A stretch of DNA of 64,000 bases, taken from NCBI RefSeq assembly GCF_902167145.1, contig NC_050096.1, forward strand, positions 200,462,566 to 200,526,565. The letters are read 5' to 3'. The DNA comes from Zea mays. Its lineage: Eukaryota > Streptophyta > Magnoliopsida > Poales > Poaceae. Shown here in pieces: positions 1 through 10,636 of this stretch. Below the pieces are notes generated by a model. It searched no databases. It was not told the origin of the DNA and was given only the letters and a program-made list of their open reading frames with translations. The position numbers were made by a program, and so were the translations under genes. The number at the start of each line of letters is the position of its first letter. Position 1 is the first letter of the stretch.

Positions 1-864
1 GCCTCCGAAGCAACGGTCATCTCCGCGCCAACGGCTCTCTGCCGCGCATTTAATGCGCCCTCTGCGCGCGCAGAAGTCAGAATCGCCCATGCTGGCACAC
101 CGGACATCAAACAGTACCTGTCCGGTGTGCACCGGACACCCAGGCGGGCCCACAAGTCAGAAGCTCCAACGGTCAGAATCCAACGGCAGTGATGACGTGG
201 CAGGGGGCACCAGACTGTCCGGTGTGCACCGGACTGTCCGGTGCGCCATCGAACAGACAGCTCCACCAACGGCCACATTTGGTGGTTGGGGCTATAAATA
301 CCCCAACCACCCCACCATTCATTGCATCCAAGTTTTCCACTTCTCAACTACTACAAGAGCTCTAGCATTCAATTCTAGACACACTAAAGAGATCAAATCC
401 TCTCCAATTCCACACAAAGCCCTAGTGACTAGTGAGAGTGATTTGCCGTGTTCATTTGAGCTCTTGCGCTTGGATTGCTTCTTTTCTTTCTCACTTGTTC
501 TTGAGATCACAACTCCATTGTAATCAAGGCAAGAGGCACCAATTGTGTGGTGGCCCTTGAGGGGAAGTTTTGTTCCCGGCTTTGATTTGAGAAGAGAAGC
601 TCACTCGGTCCGAGGGACCGTTTGAGAGAGGGAAGGGTTGAAAGAGACCCGGCCTTTGTGGCCTCCTCAACGGGGAGTAGGTTTGCAAGAACCGAACCTC
701 GGTAAAACAAATCTCCGTGTCTCACTTGCTTATTCGCTTGGGATTTGTTTTGCGCCCTCTCTCTCGGACTCATTTATATTTCTAACGCTAACCCGGCTTG
801 TAGTTGTGTTTATATTTGTAAATTTCAGTTTCGCCCTATTCACCCCCCCTCTAGGCGACTATCA
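1..864 (+). mobile_element. Sirevirus (Ji/Opie-type) LTR, 3' portion, cut by window start
   Basis: The sequence matches the 3' two thirds of the LTRs at 10637, 21195 and 26590. It has several CACCGGACTGTCCGGTG-type palindromes, a TATA box (tataaata at about 293) and the same downstream leader. It ends at the conserved ctaggcgact-atca terminus (864). The other end and any duplication partner lie outside the window. Translations across it are not genes. Confidence 0.9.
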
Positions 865-920
865 GGCGGGCTGTTCGCGGCGGCGACGAGCGCCAGCAGC
901 CGGAGCGAGTGCCGCCGCAG

Positions 921-1562
921 CGGCGTCCTGTCGGTTGTGGAAGTGGTTGGAAGCGCGGCGGGGTTTGCGGGAGCCTGCCCCTGAGCGGCGGGCTGTTCGC
1001 GGGGTACCCCGTGGTGGGCCCGAGGACGTGCTGCTGACGGTGTGCCCCTGGGACCCGCGCGTGCGGGGCGGCACCCTCTTCCACCAGACCACCTTCAGCC
1101 TCCCCGTGTGCCGCGCCGTGCTGTTCGTCGCCGAGGTGCACCGGCTGCGGGACCTGGAGCCCAGGGCGCTGTGTGGCGTGGAGCTCTACGACGACATCCT
1201 CATGCGCTACGTGAAGGCGTCCACATCCTACCTAGGCAAGCCCGCGCCGCGCGGGGAGCCGTCGGGAGACATGGTGGACTTCGACATCACATACTACCGC
1301 AGCTGTGACCCCGGGCAGGCGCGCCTGTTCGAGGACGTGCTGGAGGAGGTCGAGCAGATGGGCATCTTCAAGTACGGCGACCTGCCGCACTGGGGCAAGA
1401 ACCGCAACCTCGCCTTCGTCGGTGCCGCGCGCAAGTACCCCGGCCTGCCGCGCGCAAGTACCCCGGCCTGCCGCGCTTCCTGCGCGTCAAGGACGCCTAC
1501 GACCCCGAGCGGCGTCCTGTCGGTTGCGGAGGTGGTTGGAAGCGCGGCGGGGTTTGCGAGAG
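921..1562 (+). repeat. 53-bp direct repeat flanking the oxidase fragment
   Basis: Copies at 921-973 and 1510-1562 match at about 50 of 53 bases (both begin cggcgtcctgtcggttg). They bracket the gene fragment almost exactly, which suggests that the leader was duplicated when the fragment was added. Confidence 0.85.
1004..1500 (+). pseudogene. L-gulonolactone oxidase fragment (C-terminal region)
   Basis: The plus-strand frame encodes a stretch like the C-terminal domain of plant L-gulono-1,4-lactone oxidases, which act in ascorbate synthesis. Seen motifs are [10 protein letters not shown], an LMRYV core, [36 protein letters not shown] and, in another frame, [10 protein letters not shown]. The FAD-binding half is absent. 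A 23-bp tandem duplication (gcaagtacc starts at 1431 and 1454) shifts the frame just before the conserved [10 protein letters not shown] block, so the product cannot be normal. No introns are seen in this piece. It lies inside a Helitron-like segment and is antisense to it. It is a captured, broken gene piece, not a working gene. Confidence 0.85.
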
Positions 1563-1618
1563 GGCGTGCGGGCGGATGCGGGAGCGGTTTACACTGCTAA
1601 CTTAATAGTTAGTAGAGA

Positions 1619-2604
1619 TATCCTTATCTAACACCATAAAAACACTTGATTTTGTAAGTCTAAAGCCCTTAGGTGCGCTAGTGTAGCAGTTGCACCGACC
1701 AGAGCCACGCCACCCCCACGCTGTACCTTGTGCTTCAATTGTGCTTCAATCAATCACAAACAAGGTACTACGCGCTGGTATCCTAGAGGTCTTAGGGTTG
1801 TTTGTTTCGAATTAAAGTCGGTTATTTGAAGCTAATACAGATTAAAGCTAAGCGAATATGCTTTTTATTTTTTTTAAACACCGGTCCATCGCGGATGATA
1901 TATATCCCTATCTTAGCTGACTCATGATTGTCCTTGCCTCCTTCAACAGGCGTGACCTGAACCTCATACGTGCACGCCAGAGCAAGATCAACACTCCCGA
2001 ATCAAGATCGTAATGAGTGGTATTGAGGGGGACTAAGTCCCCGTTTGATTTAAGGTGACTAAAGTTTAGTGACTAAAGTTTACAATTTTAGTCCCTAAAT
2101 AAGTAAACACGTTAACTAAAGTGTGGTGACTAAACTTTAGTTTTTTAGTCACCAAGGGGATGACTAAAAGGGACTAAAATAATATTTTTACCTTATTTGC
2201 CCTCTCCAGTTTCTTTTTATAGCAAACATTCATTAATTAATAGGGGTAAAATCCCGACACATGTCTTCAGACGGAGTTACAAATTCACCGTGACGCTGCC
2301 CTTCCCTGTAATAATCACACAAACACACACACGGATACACAGGAAATGAAGCCCAGGAAATCACTCCCTATTGGTACAGCTCGCAAGTCAACGTTTCACA
2401 AGACCTGGTACTCACATACAACGAAAATCATGACACATGTCTTCAGACGGAGTTACAAATTCACCGGGGCAACATCAGGTCATAGTTATACATTCCTAAT
2501 TTTTTCTACAAGTACCAAACATGAGACGTACAAACTCTTCGGCGTGTTGCCTGTAGGCTTCACTTCCCTTCACCCAGATTACGGCAACACCGTGGACCCT
2601 TGTG
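1619..2604. other. Noncoding; MITE-like palindromic tract and a 35-bp duplication
   Basis: No gene is seen. 2036-2190 is rich in gtgactaaa/tttagtcac arranged as inverted repeats, like a decayed MITE beginning ccccgtttgatt. A 35-bp block (gacacatgtcttcagacgg...) occurs twice, at 2256-2290 and 2432-2466. The right part is probably the 3' flank of the NUP96 fragment. Confidence 0.5.
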
Positions 2605-3958
2605 CTACGGATCGCTGCAAAGGATTTCGGTGAAGACGGAGAGTGCGTCCTGCAGGTACGACGACCTGCTCTCGTCCGGAACTGGAGCGTTGAGCATCAT
2701 TAGAAGACACCCCATGGGTAGGTTCAGCGTCTCGCTTGGGGTGTCCACCAGAAGCGCGCATAGCTCCTCTGCCATCTTCGAGTAGCATGCCCTGTCAAAA
2801 ACGACACTGTCAGCAAGCCCAGTGAGAGAATACTCCAAATATAAACCTAAACAAGAATGCTTCAGAATTCCAAATGGTGCTGATCAGCTGGGATTTGAAC
2901 AATTTAACATAACAGTGAAGTTCCTCAGGTAGTTCAGGTTTGCTATTTGCATCAACTCATTATAATCCAGTGGCCCAACTCCATCAAAACATGGTACAGA
3001 AGGAAATGGTTTCAGATAGTGGATGTGGATCAGTCACATACTGTAGAATCGAACGTTACCTTGACTCAACAGGTAATTTGCTTCCCCAGACTAACAACGA
3101 CTCGTTTAATCGGCCAAAGAAACTTCTGCATGATTCACTCATCTCCTCAAGTGAACCCTGAAACAAAAAAAAGTAATGCTGATCTCAGCCACGGTTCTAC
3201 AAGGAAATGCTTGTGAGTTTGTCTCTGAAGTAAGGGCTTGTACCGAATCATCCATGGCATTTCTTTCTTGCATTGAGTTCTTCAGAATGTAGAAGTCTAT
3301 GTATATTCCGGCACCAAGGTCCCAGTCAGCAATTTCATACTTGTGGTTCTCCAAGGCACTTGTGATCCTCCAGACCTCCTGATGGTTAGCTGAGCCAAAA
3401 TAACAACGAATGAAGTGACTGCATATTCATACCATGAATGCCATGTTTATAAAAAATGATAATAAAATGAATAGATTGTTTGAACAAACTCATCATGAGG
3501 TTTCTAGGAAATATGTGCAGCTGTATATTTATGCACAGCAAAAGCAATATGTTTCAACCATGGTGAAAAAAGGGTAATATATTTACCAAATAAAGAAATT
3601 CATTGAAAAAATGTTTAGGGCACTGTAAGCAAAACTTACATGACAGAAACATAGAATGAGCAACAGAAGTCACGAAAATAGTATGAGCTTTCTTCCAGTT
3701 GCCACACTGAATCAAATTCTCCAGTGCGCCCTGTTTATCTCCATAGTATTCGTGATAAAGAGCCTGTATATAGAGCTCATTAGCTACACATGCTTCATGT
3801 GTGATGTTTTTTCATGCACTGGCATTATAAACCATTTGCAAAGCATATTACTAAAGGAATTTTCAACTCACCAGAGCTTCATGCATCCATTCTTCTGGTA
3901 TACCAAGTTCTACAATGTACTGCCTTTGAGCATCATCTCTACTCCATGACTCGCAATA
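2605..3958 (-). pseudogene. NUP96 (MOS3/SAR3-type nucleoporin) C-terminal exons, captured fragment
   Basis: Five minus-strand exons can be joined with GT/AG borders: 3958-3872, 3763-3640, 3389-3244, 3157-3060 and 2791-2605. Together they form one open frame of 213 codons plus stop. The product follows plant NUP96, a subunit of the nuclear pore Y-complex: YCESWSRDDAQ, LGIPEEWMHEAL, KKAHTIFVTSVAHS, WDLGAGIY, GRLNESLLVWGSKLPVE, ACYSKMAEEL. It ends slightly short of the family C-terminus as I recall it. The first ~800 residues, including the beta-propeller-facing part and most of the helical stack, are missing. Retained introns point to capture of DNA, not of spliced RNA. It is not a full gene; a chimeric transcript is possible. 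Confidence 0.85.
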
Positions 3959-4007
3959 CTGTGATAAAACTTATAAGCTCGGAGGGATCCCGAGACCATC
4001 AGAGAAC

Positions 4008-4225
4008 CTCAGAAATCGCCTGCTCGTTCTTCATCCCTTCGACTCTCCGCAACACAAAAGCGGGAGGCAGCGACTTGCCCTCCTCCTGTGCCAGGGTCAA
4101 CCACGCCTGCCTTTCCAATTCGGCATCGTCCTCAACGATGACCCCCCTCCCACTCGAAGATGACGCCGAGCCACTCTCAGCACATGCGCTCGAGGCGGAG
4201 CAGCGGGTTGTGCAGTGGGTTACCT
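4008..4225 (-). pseudogene. Unidentified open segment 5' of the NUP96 exons
   Basis: The minus-strand frame stays open for about 70 codons, with a TTTTGTAG acceptor upstream (about 4226) and a weak GAG|GT donor at 4008. It joins the NUP96 exons in frame. The peptide has a serine-rich stretch, then an acidic-helical part (DDAELERQAWLTLAQEEG, then LPPAFVLRRVEG). It does not match what I remember immediately before YCESW in plant NUP96, so it may come from another gene. I do not recognise the family. Confidence 0.35.
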
Positions 4226-5684
4226 TGCTAACTACAAAATATAAGTCCAGATGGCAGGTAATAAGCTAGCTGATGTAAACAAAAGGAAATAAGAAATGGC
4301 AGCCGTGCAGACAATCAAGCCCCAGAATGAGACACTGGAGATGTCGTAAATTGTCCGTCTTTGAACGCGTGAATGTACTGTTGGGGCAAGGAATGCTTGG
4401 CCTGCAAAAGTTTTAGCAAAAATGAGAGAATGGTCAAGACCAGCGTATATATATTTTTTATACAGAAAGAAACTATGGTCTCCTTTCAGTTCAATTTCGC
4501 CATGTTCTCCCAGAATGGTTTGTGTAAGTGTTGGATGGTGAAATATGAAATTGAGAGCCTTGGAAAAGCAAAAGTGGAACCAAAGTTTCAGTTTGGGGTC
4601 ATCTGCCCTGTTCCGCGGAGGCCATGACGGCGTGGGGCTGGTGACCCCAACGTCCCCCATGTCGCCACCATCCCCGGGGATCCCCCGATACTCCCTGCGA
4701 GTGCTGGCCCTGGCCTCCTTCGTGACCCCATAGCCAGCGCCCTGACCGGCCAATCGGCGAGGCGCGACGACGGCTGCCTGGTGGCCCGAGCCACGAGGCG
4801 GCGGCCGGCGAAGGCGGTGGGCAGGGGTCGGCAGGCGATGACATGGAACGTCCGGCGGAGGTGGTGGTGGTGGGAAGCGGCGGCGCCCCTGGACCTGTGG
4901 TCGAACAGGTGGGGGCTATTATGGAGGTGCTCGCGCTGACCGTGTCGACAACCATGATGGCCGCTGGATCCGGCGCCCTCCCACCTAGCTACGAAGAATC
5001 GAGAGACCGGAGCCCAAGCGGCCGAACAAACAATTGTTGGACCAAATTTGCTGGAACCGTCTACTCCTCTGCCGGAATCGCGCTGCAAGAAAAGAGGGAG
5101 AAACGAATAGCTGAGACTCCAATCCAACACATGAAAGGAGATGAAGGCAACCAAGAACCAACAAGCAAGAGGAAGGGCACGACTACCAAACTAATGCCAG
5201 GAACCCAATCAATCAATCAATCGGCAGTTGAAGCTCAAGCCGAGATCAATGATTGGGTGGGGGAAAGAGAGGAAAGGGGAAGCGGACGAGGCAAGGAGAT
5301 AAGGAGGGAGGAGGAGGTACCAGCGGCGGATAGGGCGATCGGACGGCCGCGGAGGCGTCGCTGGGTCGCGGAGGAACGGGAGGTTGCTTCGGCCGTGGCG
5401 GAATTGCGGCTTGTGGGCGGGTAGTTCGCGCCGTTCGCGGCGGCCATGGCGGGATTGCGGCGGGCGGGGTCACGGCGGCTCCTGCGGCTGCGGCGGAATT
5501 GTGGCTTGCGGGCTGGATGGCGGGGGGCGGGCTGGATGGCGGGCGGGAATGCAGGTCGCGGCGTTCGCGGCGGCCGCGGCGGGCGGGGGTGCAGGTCGCG
5601 GCGTTTGCAGCGGCCGCGGCGGGCGGGCTTAGGTAGGCGGGCGGGCGGGGACAGTCTACAATCGGTTCTTAATAGTTGTAGAGA
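4226..5684 (-). mobile_element. Helitron-like 5' part (copy A) with captured 5'-UTR/first-exon-like DNA
   Basis: Read on the minus strand from 5684, the end begins TCTCTACAACTATTAAGAACC, with host T at 5685. A very GC-rich leader follows (5390-5684, many gcggcggc blocks). Next come a CT-rich, promoter- or UTR-like stretch and open but unrecognised frames at 4600-5150. A possible exon begins after CTTTTGCAG near 4400. The NUP96 fragment lies further along in the same orientation and probably belongs to this element. No convincing 3' CTRR-plus-hairpin end was found. Confidence 0.5.
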
Positions 5685-6103
5685 TTTTCTATAAACTTGA
5701 GCAAAGTTAGAAGAGTTTGGCTTAGGTCAAAACTAAAGCAACTTAAATTTTGAAAGAGGGGAGCATTAGACCTTTCTCTGGTTTTAAGCACATTCATATT
5801 GCTGACTGCATAAACTGAGAACAGCAAAATCCAATCAAATAAAACAAAAGGGTGCTGATTGGCCTAACAAAATCATTGCTAATCCATTTGAACTACAACA
5901 ATTTTTATGTTAATCACTGGATTAAGCATAAAAGACTTGCTTAGCCTGCAATTTCATGCTACTGTCATCCTCAATCAAATCATTGTTACACAATATTAGT
6001 TCTAGCATGGTGAAGTTTATGGCATAATATTATCACAGAACATACAGAATATTAAAGAAATTTATGGAACATCCAAATACAGTCTAGGGAAATAGGTCAC
6101 CAC
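5685..6103. other. A/T-rich noncoding stretch
   Basis: No open frame, repeat terminus or promoter is recognised. It sits between Helitron-like copy A and the POLYCHOME-like exon. It may be intron or 3' flank of the captured gene. Confidence 0.5.
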
Positions 6104-6343
6104 CTTTACGATTGATGTGATGTCACGGAGTGGGACCCTTGGATACCAGTTAGGTAGGGGGCTTCTCCTCTTTGGTTTAGCCCTCGCTACAGGTGTTCGG
6201 ACCCGTCGAGCCAGCGGCTTGGCGGCGCCCTTTGACTGGGAAGTTCCTGGTGATGCCACCCTTCTCCTGATAAAAAAACCACCAGCAGAGTTGTTGGCGA
6301 GCGCCGGCCTGCTGGCAGTTCTCAATTGAGGCATCTTGTAGTC
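6104..6343 (-). pseudogene. POLYCHOME/UVI4 (GIG1)-like exon, captured fragment
   Basis: One 80-codon exon on the minus strand, bounded by a cttctcgcag acceptor (6344) and an AAAG|GTGG donor (6103). It encodes a basic peptide ending LPNWYPRVPLRDITSIVK. That closely follows the conserved PLPNWYPRTPLRDIT motif of plant POLYCHOME/UVI4, inhibitors of the anaphase-promoting complex. The family also has N-terminal and C-terminal motifs, not seen here. A second possible exon with a good donor (GAACT|GTAAG) lies at about 6450-6600, but I cannot assign it. It has the same orientation as the Helitron-like terminus at 7527. Confidence 0.7.
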
Positions 6344-7527
6344 CTGCGAGAAGTTTGTGTAGCTCATATCGGTGAGACAGTGATTCAAGAACCAACCAGA
6401 CAATGAATCAGCACATCAGTAAATGGACCAAGAAACCATAAATTTTCTTACAGTTCTGTTCTCGTTCTGCCCAGATTTCTATTGTTCTTCTCCTGGATCT
6501 ATGCAACGAATTCTTGGTGCCACGGGCACTGTTGCTCTTCCCTTCCCCTGGAGGCGTGAAATATTTTTTGGATGAAATTGCCAGATTGGCAAGAAATATT
6601 CAAAGAGGACGTGAGCAACCTATTCACCAAATTCTATGCACCTATTGGCTATTGCTCGGTTTCCGCCTCTCCGTGATTTCTCCCAATATCAACGCGATCC
6701 CTACGAGTCTAGGCCACCTGCAAGAAAAACACAAGGCAAACGAGAGCAACAGTTCAGACAAGAGCTTCATCAAAACCATGCAAATCCCAGCCGCTCTACT
6801 CATATTCCCCATCCTTGGCAGGTATTCGAACCAAAATAACCAGTCAAACACGTAAGAACAAAGAGACAGAGGCTGAACCAACAAAATCCCACGGAAGAAC
6901 CAACCAAACCCCTCCTGCTGTCCTTCGATTCTCACCTCGAACAGGTTCTTTCAGCTCCTGATCCCGCCTCCGAATCCTTATCTGTCTGCAGATCTGTGGT
7001 AACAGAACCAACAAAGAAGAACCGAATCACGAACCGCCCGAAAAGATGCAAGAACATAGCCGCTGGAGAACAGCAAAGGTTGCTCACGATTTTCGCTCCG
7101 CTCCTTTCCGAGCCGCGGCGATCCGGCCCCCGCGACGGCTTCTTGATACGATAGGACCCTGCTTGGGGTGTGATTTCTGGGTAGATTCCCTAGGGTTTGA
7201 GCCTGGATGGAGATGGCTACTGGGTACTACTGGCTACTGGGTACCACCATGCCGCGCTTGGGAGAGGTCAGCGCCAGCGAGCGGTCCACGACGACGACGA
7301 AAGCGCGAGGGGGAGCTGAACGGAGATTCGCAGCGGATGACGGGATCTAGGAGGAGGGCGTTGATGGAGGCGGATGACGGGATCTGGGAGTGGCAATTGC
7401 GGCTTGCGGGCTGGATGGCGGGCGGGAATGCAGGTCGCGGCGTTTGCGGCGGCCGCGGCGGGCGGGCGGGCTTAGGTAGGCGGGCGGGCGGGGGCAGTCT
7501 ACAATCGGTTCTTAATAGTTGTAGAGA
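6344..7527 (-). mobile_element. Helitron-like 5' part (copy B)
   Basis: Read on the minus strand from 7527, the end begins TCTCTACAACTATTAAGAACC, identical to copy A, with host T at 7528. The leader 7395-7527 is nearly the same as 5530-5684 (gcgggctggatggcgggcgg..., cttaggtaggcgggcgggcg). Beyond it is ordinary gene-like DNA leading to the POLYCHOME-like exon. The 3' end is not located. Confidence 0.55.
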
Positions 7528-7647
7528 TGCTGATGGACTGATGAAACAGTGAAACGTACTAACACGAGTCACGGAACCGCTAGTTTCACTGCATAAAAAA
7601 TACACCTATTTTTGTGTCAACAATTTTTAATAGGGACAAAATAGTAT

Positions 7648-7817
7648 GGGCCTGTTGGATCATAGAGCTAAAACAAAAATAACTAGAGAGTAATCACTTT
7701 AAAAGCTAAAGATCTGAACATAAATAATTAAAGGTGACTAAAATGGTAAGAATATATCTTTTTAGTTACTTTTAGCTAAATTTAGTCAAATTGTTTTAGC
7801 TCTCTAATTCAAACGGG
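7648..7817. mobile_element. MITE-like inverted repeat
   Basis: The left end gggcctgttggatcatagag and the right end ctctctaattcaaacggg are imperfect inverted repeats, both running into a shared agctaaaacaa core. The inside is A/T-rich with gtgactaaa motifs. No clear target duplication was found, so the superfamily is open (hAT- or Harbinger-like). Confidence 0.6.
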
Positions 7818-9224
7818 TGATATATCTCCATATGAATCAATGATAACTCAATTAGTTAAGGCTTGTTTGGTTGTATACATAATGTGCCAAAAATCGCCAT
7901 AATTCTATCTCATTTGTCTAAGGTTATGCACTCATTTTTTTTGTCACGTCTTGACATGCCTAACGAAATATTATAACACTTTTATAAGTCGTTGATGAGT
8001 GGAGACTATACAGCAGGAGAAAATCTTGCCGCAGTTGTGAATACAAAACCAAAAACATGACTAAGACGGTCAAAACCTGCCTAACCTTATACTACAGTGG
8101 CCTCATAAAGTGTTGGATATGTAAGTTTATGAAACTTATACATACATAATAAAAATGTCAAGACACATTCAAGGTTTTTAGTATAAAAAGATATTATAGG
8201 ACCCAGCTACTAGGACCATCGCTTATAGGCGTTGCCATGGAGACCTACCTAGGCTCCAGCCAAGGCAAGTGCATTAATCCTTCGACCAACTTGATTTCGA
8301 GGCACTCTAATGAAACTAAATCCATGCCACCATATCTCGTTAAGGCAACCAAGGGTTCGAGGGTCCCATAGCACTTTGAAGTTTAGAGCACTCCTAGACC
8401 TACAGACACCAACCTACAAAGATAGTTTAATGATGGCAGTGGCAAAACTGGTATGAGTTTACATATGCACATTCACCACGAAAAATTGTGAAACTAGTGA
8501 TTTAGATCAGATTTTCAACATATATGCACTACCCGGAAGTTATTAGTATGCACCTTCAAGGCATTTGCACCCTCCTTTGATTAATTATAGTTTCGCCACT
8601 AAATGTTGGGGATGACGTCCTCAGACGCCCCAACTAAAATGACTTTACCGAGCGGGTGTGCCCCGAAACTGGCCCGTAAAAATGATCCAAATCCTCAAAG
8701 AACTTCGTGTCCTAGAGCGTTCATGACATATTTAAATGCTCGTGATCCCCTGATGTCCCATAAAGGTAAGGGTCGCTTAGTCACTCGGGGCTCTATACAT
8801 GTCTCGGGGTCCTTAAGGTCCCCCAACCTAATGTAAGATGAAAGGCCAGGCCACGAGCCTCCAGGGCCAGAGTCTCTTGTGGAATCAAGGGAATATTTCA
8901 AAAACTAAATATAAACTTGTTTGTACGATGAAAGGATGAGGTTGGTCCCATCAAAGACATTACAACCCTGAAACAAGGTGCCACTTTAAATGCCTGCTAA
9001 TAGGTCCATAACACTAGCATTTCGAATAAGCAACTTGTACAACTATTGAATATGTGATGTCTAATGTTATAGTCAGATAGCAGATGCACTATTGTCAGGA
9101 CTTAGGTGGTGGGATATTCAAGACCACCATTTTGTACATACATATACCCTGAGCCACACATACACGTGCTAGTGTACCACGAAGTGTTATCAAGTATGTA
9201 TTGCTACATTGTCATCAATTATGC
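7818..9224. other. Noncoding, repeat-derived, no gene seen
   Basis: Mostly A/T-rich with no convincing open frame. 8600-8900 is GC-richer (ggggatgacgtcctcag..., tctcggggtcc, ccccaacc) and looks like gypsy LTR or leader debris, but I cannot name the family. Confidence 0.45.
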
Positions 9225-9229
9225 CATAC

Positions 9230-10449
9230 TGAAAGGAAAATGTGCCCTTGGGCCATTTCTAGTATATTTTGGTGATTAAGTGTCCAACACATATTGAGTG
9301 AGTAACTATATGCCAAATGATGGATGAAGTGCAAATCAACAAGAAGGTATGATTCTAGACTTAGTACATTGGTTTTTGTGTACTAATATATTTGTCTAAG
9401 TGCTAGAATCAGGAAAAGAAAAGGATTGGAAAAGAGTTGGCTGTGTACAGCCAACTGCTGCTCAGTCTGGGTGCACCGGACTGTCCGGTGGTGCACCGGA
9501 CAGTGTCCAGTGCGCCAGGCTGGACTCTGCGAACTGGCCACTCTCGAGAATTCGTCGGCGGCGTACGGCTATAATTCACCGGACTGTCCGGTGAGCCAAC
9601 GGTCGCCAGCGCAGCGGTCGGCCGCGCAATTCGCGTGCGACGCGTGGCCCCAGCCAACGGTCGGCTGGGGGCACAGGACTGTCCGGTGCGCCAACCAGCC
9701 CGAAGATCCAATGGTCGGCAGCACCGGGAATGGAAGGAGATCCGCACCGGACATGAACAGTGGATGTCTGGTGGTGCACCGGACTGTCCGGTGCGCCACC
9801 CGACAGAAGGCAAGAATTGCCTTCCAGGAATGCCTCCAACGGCTCCTAACTGCCTTGGGGCTATAAAAGGGACCCCTAGGCGCATGGAGGAGATACCCAA
9901 GCATACTTTGAGCATTCTAAATCTTCCACACTCCGTCTCCGCGCACTTGATTGACTTTCTTAGTGATTTGAGCTTCGTTCTAGTGGTGAACTTGTTGCGA
10001 TTCATTCGAGCTCAAGTCTTGGCTGTGTGTGTGCGTATTGCTATGGATTTGTGTGTGTTGCTTCCCTCCCTTACTCTAGTGCTTTCACTTTGATCTTTGT
10101 TGTAAGGGTGAGAGACTCTAAGTTGTGGAGATTCCTCGCAAACGGGAAAGAGTATAAGAAAGAAAACAACCGTGGTATTCAAGTGGATCATTGGATCACT
10201 TGAAAGGGGTTGAGTGCAACCCTCGTCCATTGGGACGCCACAACGTGGAGTAGGCAAGTGTTATACTTGGCTGAACCACGGGATAAATCATCGTGTCTCT
10301 TGTGCTTGTTTTCTTTGTGACCATTGTGTTTCACAAGAGCTCGGTCCTCAGCCACTTAATTCCATTGTGCTAACACTTAACCAAGTTTTGTGGCTATAAG
10401 TTTAAGTTTTTATAGGATCAGCTATTCACCCCCCCTTTAGGTGCTCTCA
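9230..10449 (+). mobile_element. Solo LTR of a Sirevirus-like element
   Basis: A 1,220-bp unit starts TGAAAGGAAAATGTGCCC and ends TTTAGGTGCTCTCA. It is flanked by a perfect 5-bp duplication CATAC (9225-9229 and 10450-10454). It has CACCGGACTGTCCGGTG-type palindromes and a TATA box (tataaaag at 9862). No internal region is present, so it is the product of LTR-LTR recombination. The ends differ from Ji/Opie, closer to a Giepum-type family. Confidence 0.93.
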
Positions 10450-10636
10450 CATACCCAGCAACATGGATCCCTACAGGAGGTACGACAACCACTAAAAAGA
10501 CATCATCGACACCGTGTGCTAGAATTATGGCTCTACGTATGACTCCACGACCACGATAAGATTAAGGTTGTTAGGTCTTGTATGGTCGCACTATCATCTG
10601 ACTAACATATAAACTTTCCCCATGCTATATAAAAAG

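Larger units (their letters stand above)
865..1618 (-). mobile_element. Helitron-like 5' terminal fragment (copy C) carrying a gene fragment
   Basis: Read on the minus strand from 1618, the end begins TCTCTACTAACTATTAAG. This fits the maize Helitron 5' consensus as I remember it (TCTMTAYTAMY...), with the expected host T at 1619. Inside is a GC-rich leader, then a fragment of L-gulonolactone oxidase in the opposite orientation. The left side is cut by the Sirevirus LTR ending at 864, so no Helitron 3' hairpin end is visible. No Rep/helicase is present, as usual for non-autonomous copies. Confidence 0.55.

Noticed and set aside
53..523. Open frame across the first LTR
   Set aside because: It reads through palindromes, TATA box and leader of an LTR; the same frame recurs in other LTR copies with stops and shifts.
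638..1600. 320-codon open frame as one gene
   Set aside because: It joins LTR leader with the captured oxidase fragment by chance; only the part from about 1004 to 1480 has protein similarity.
1669..1700. Helitron 3' end (cttagg followed by ggtgc...gcacc)
   Set aside because: The hairpin is weak, the flanking base is C and not A, and the rest of the consensus does not fit.
4588..5694. Long GC-rich open frames on both strands
   Set aside because: Low stop density is expected at this GC content; no domain is recognisable and both strands are open at once.
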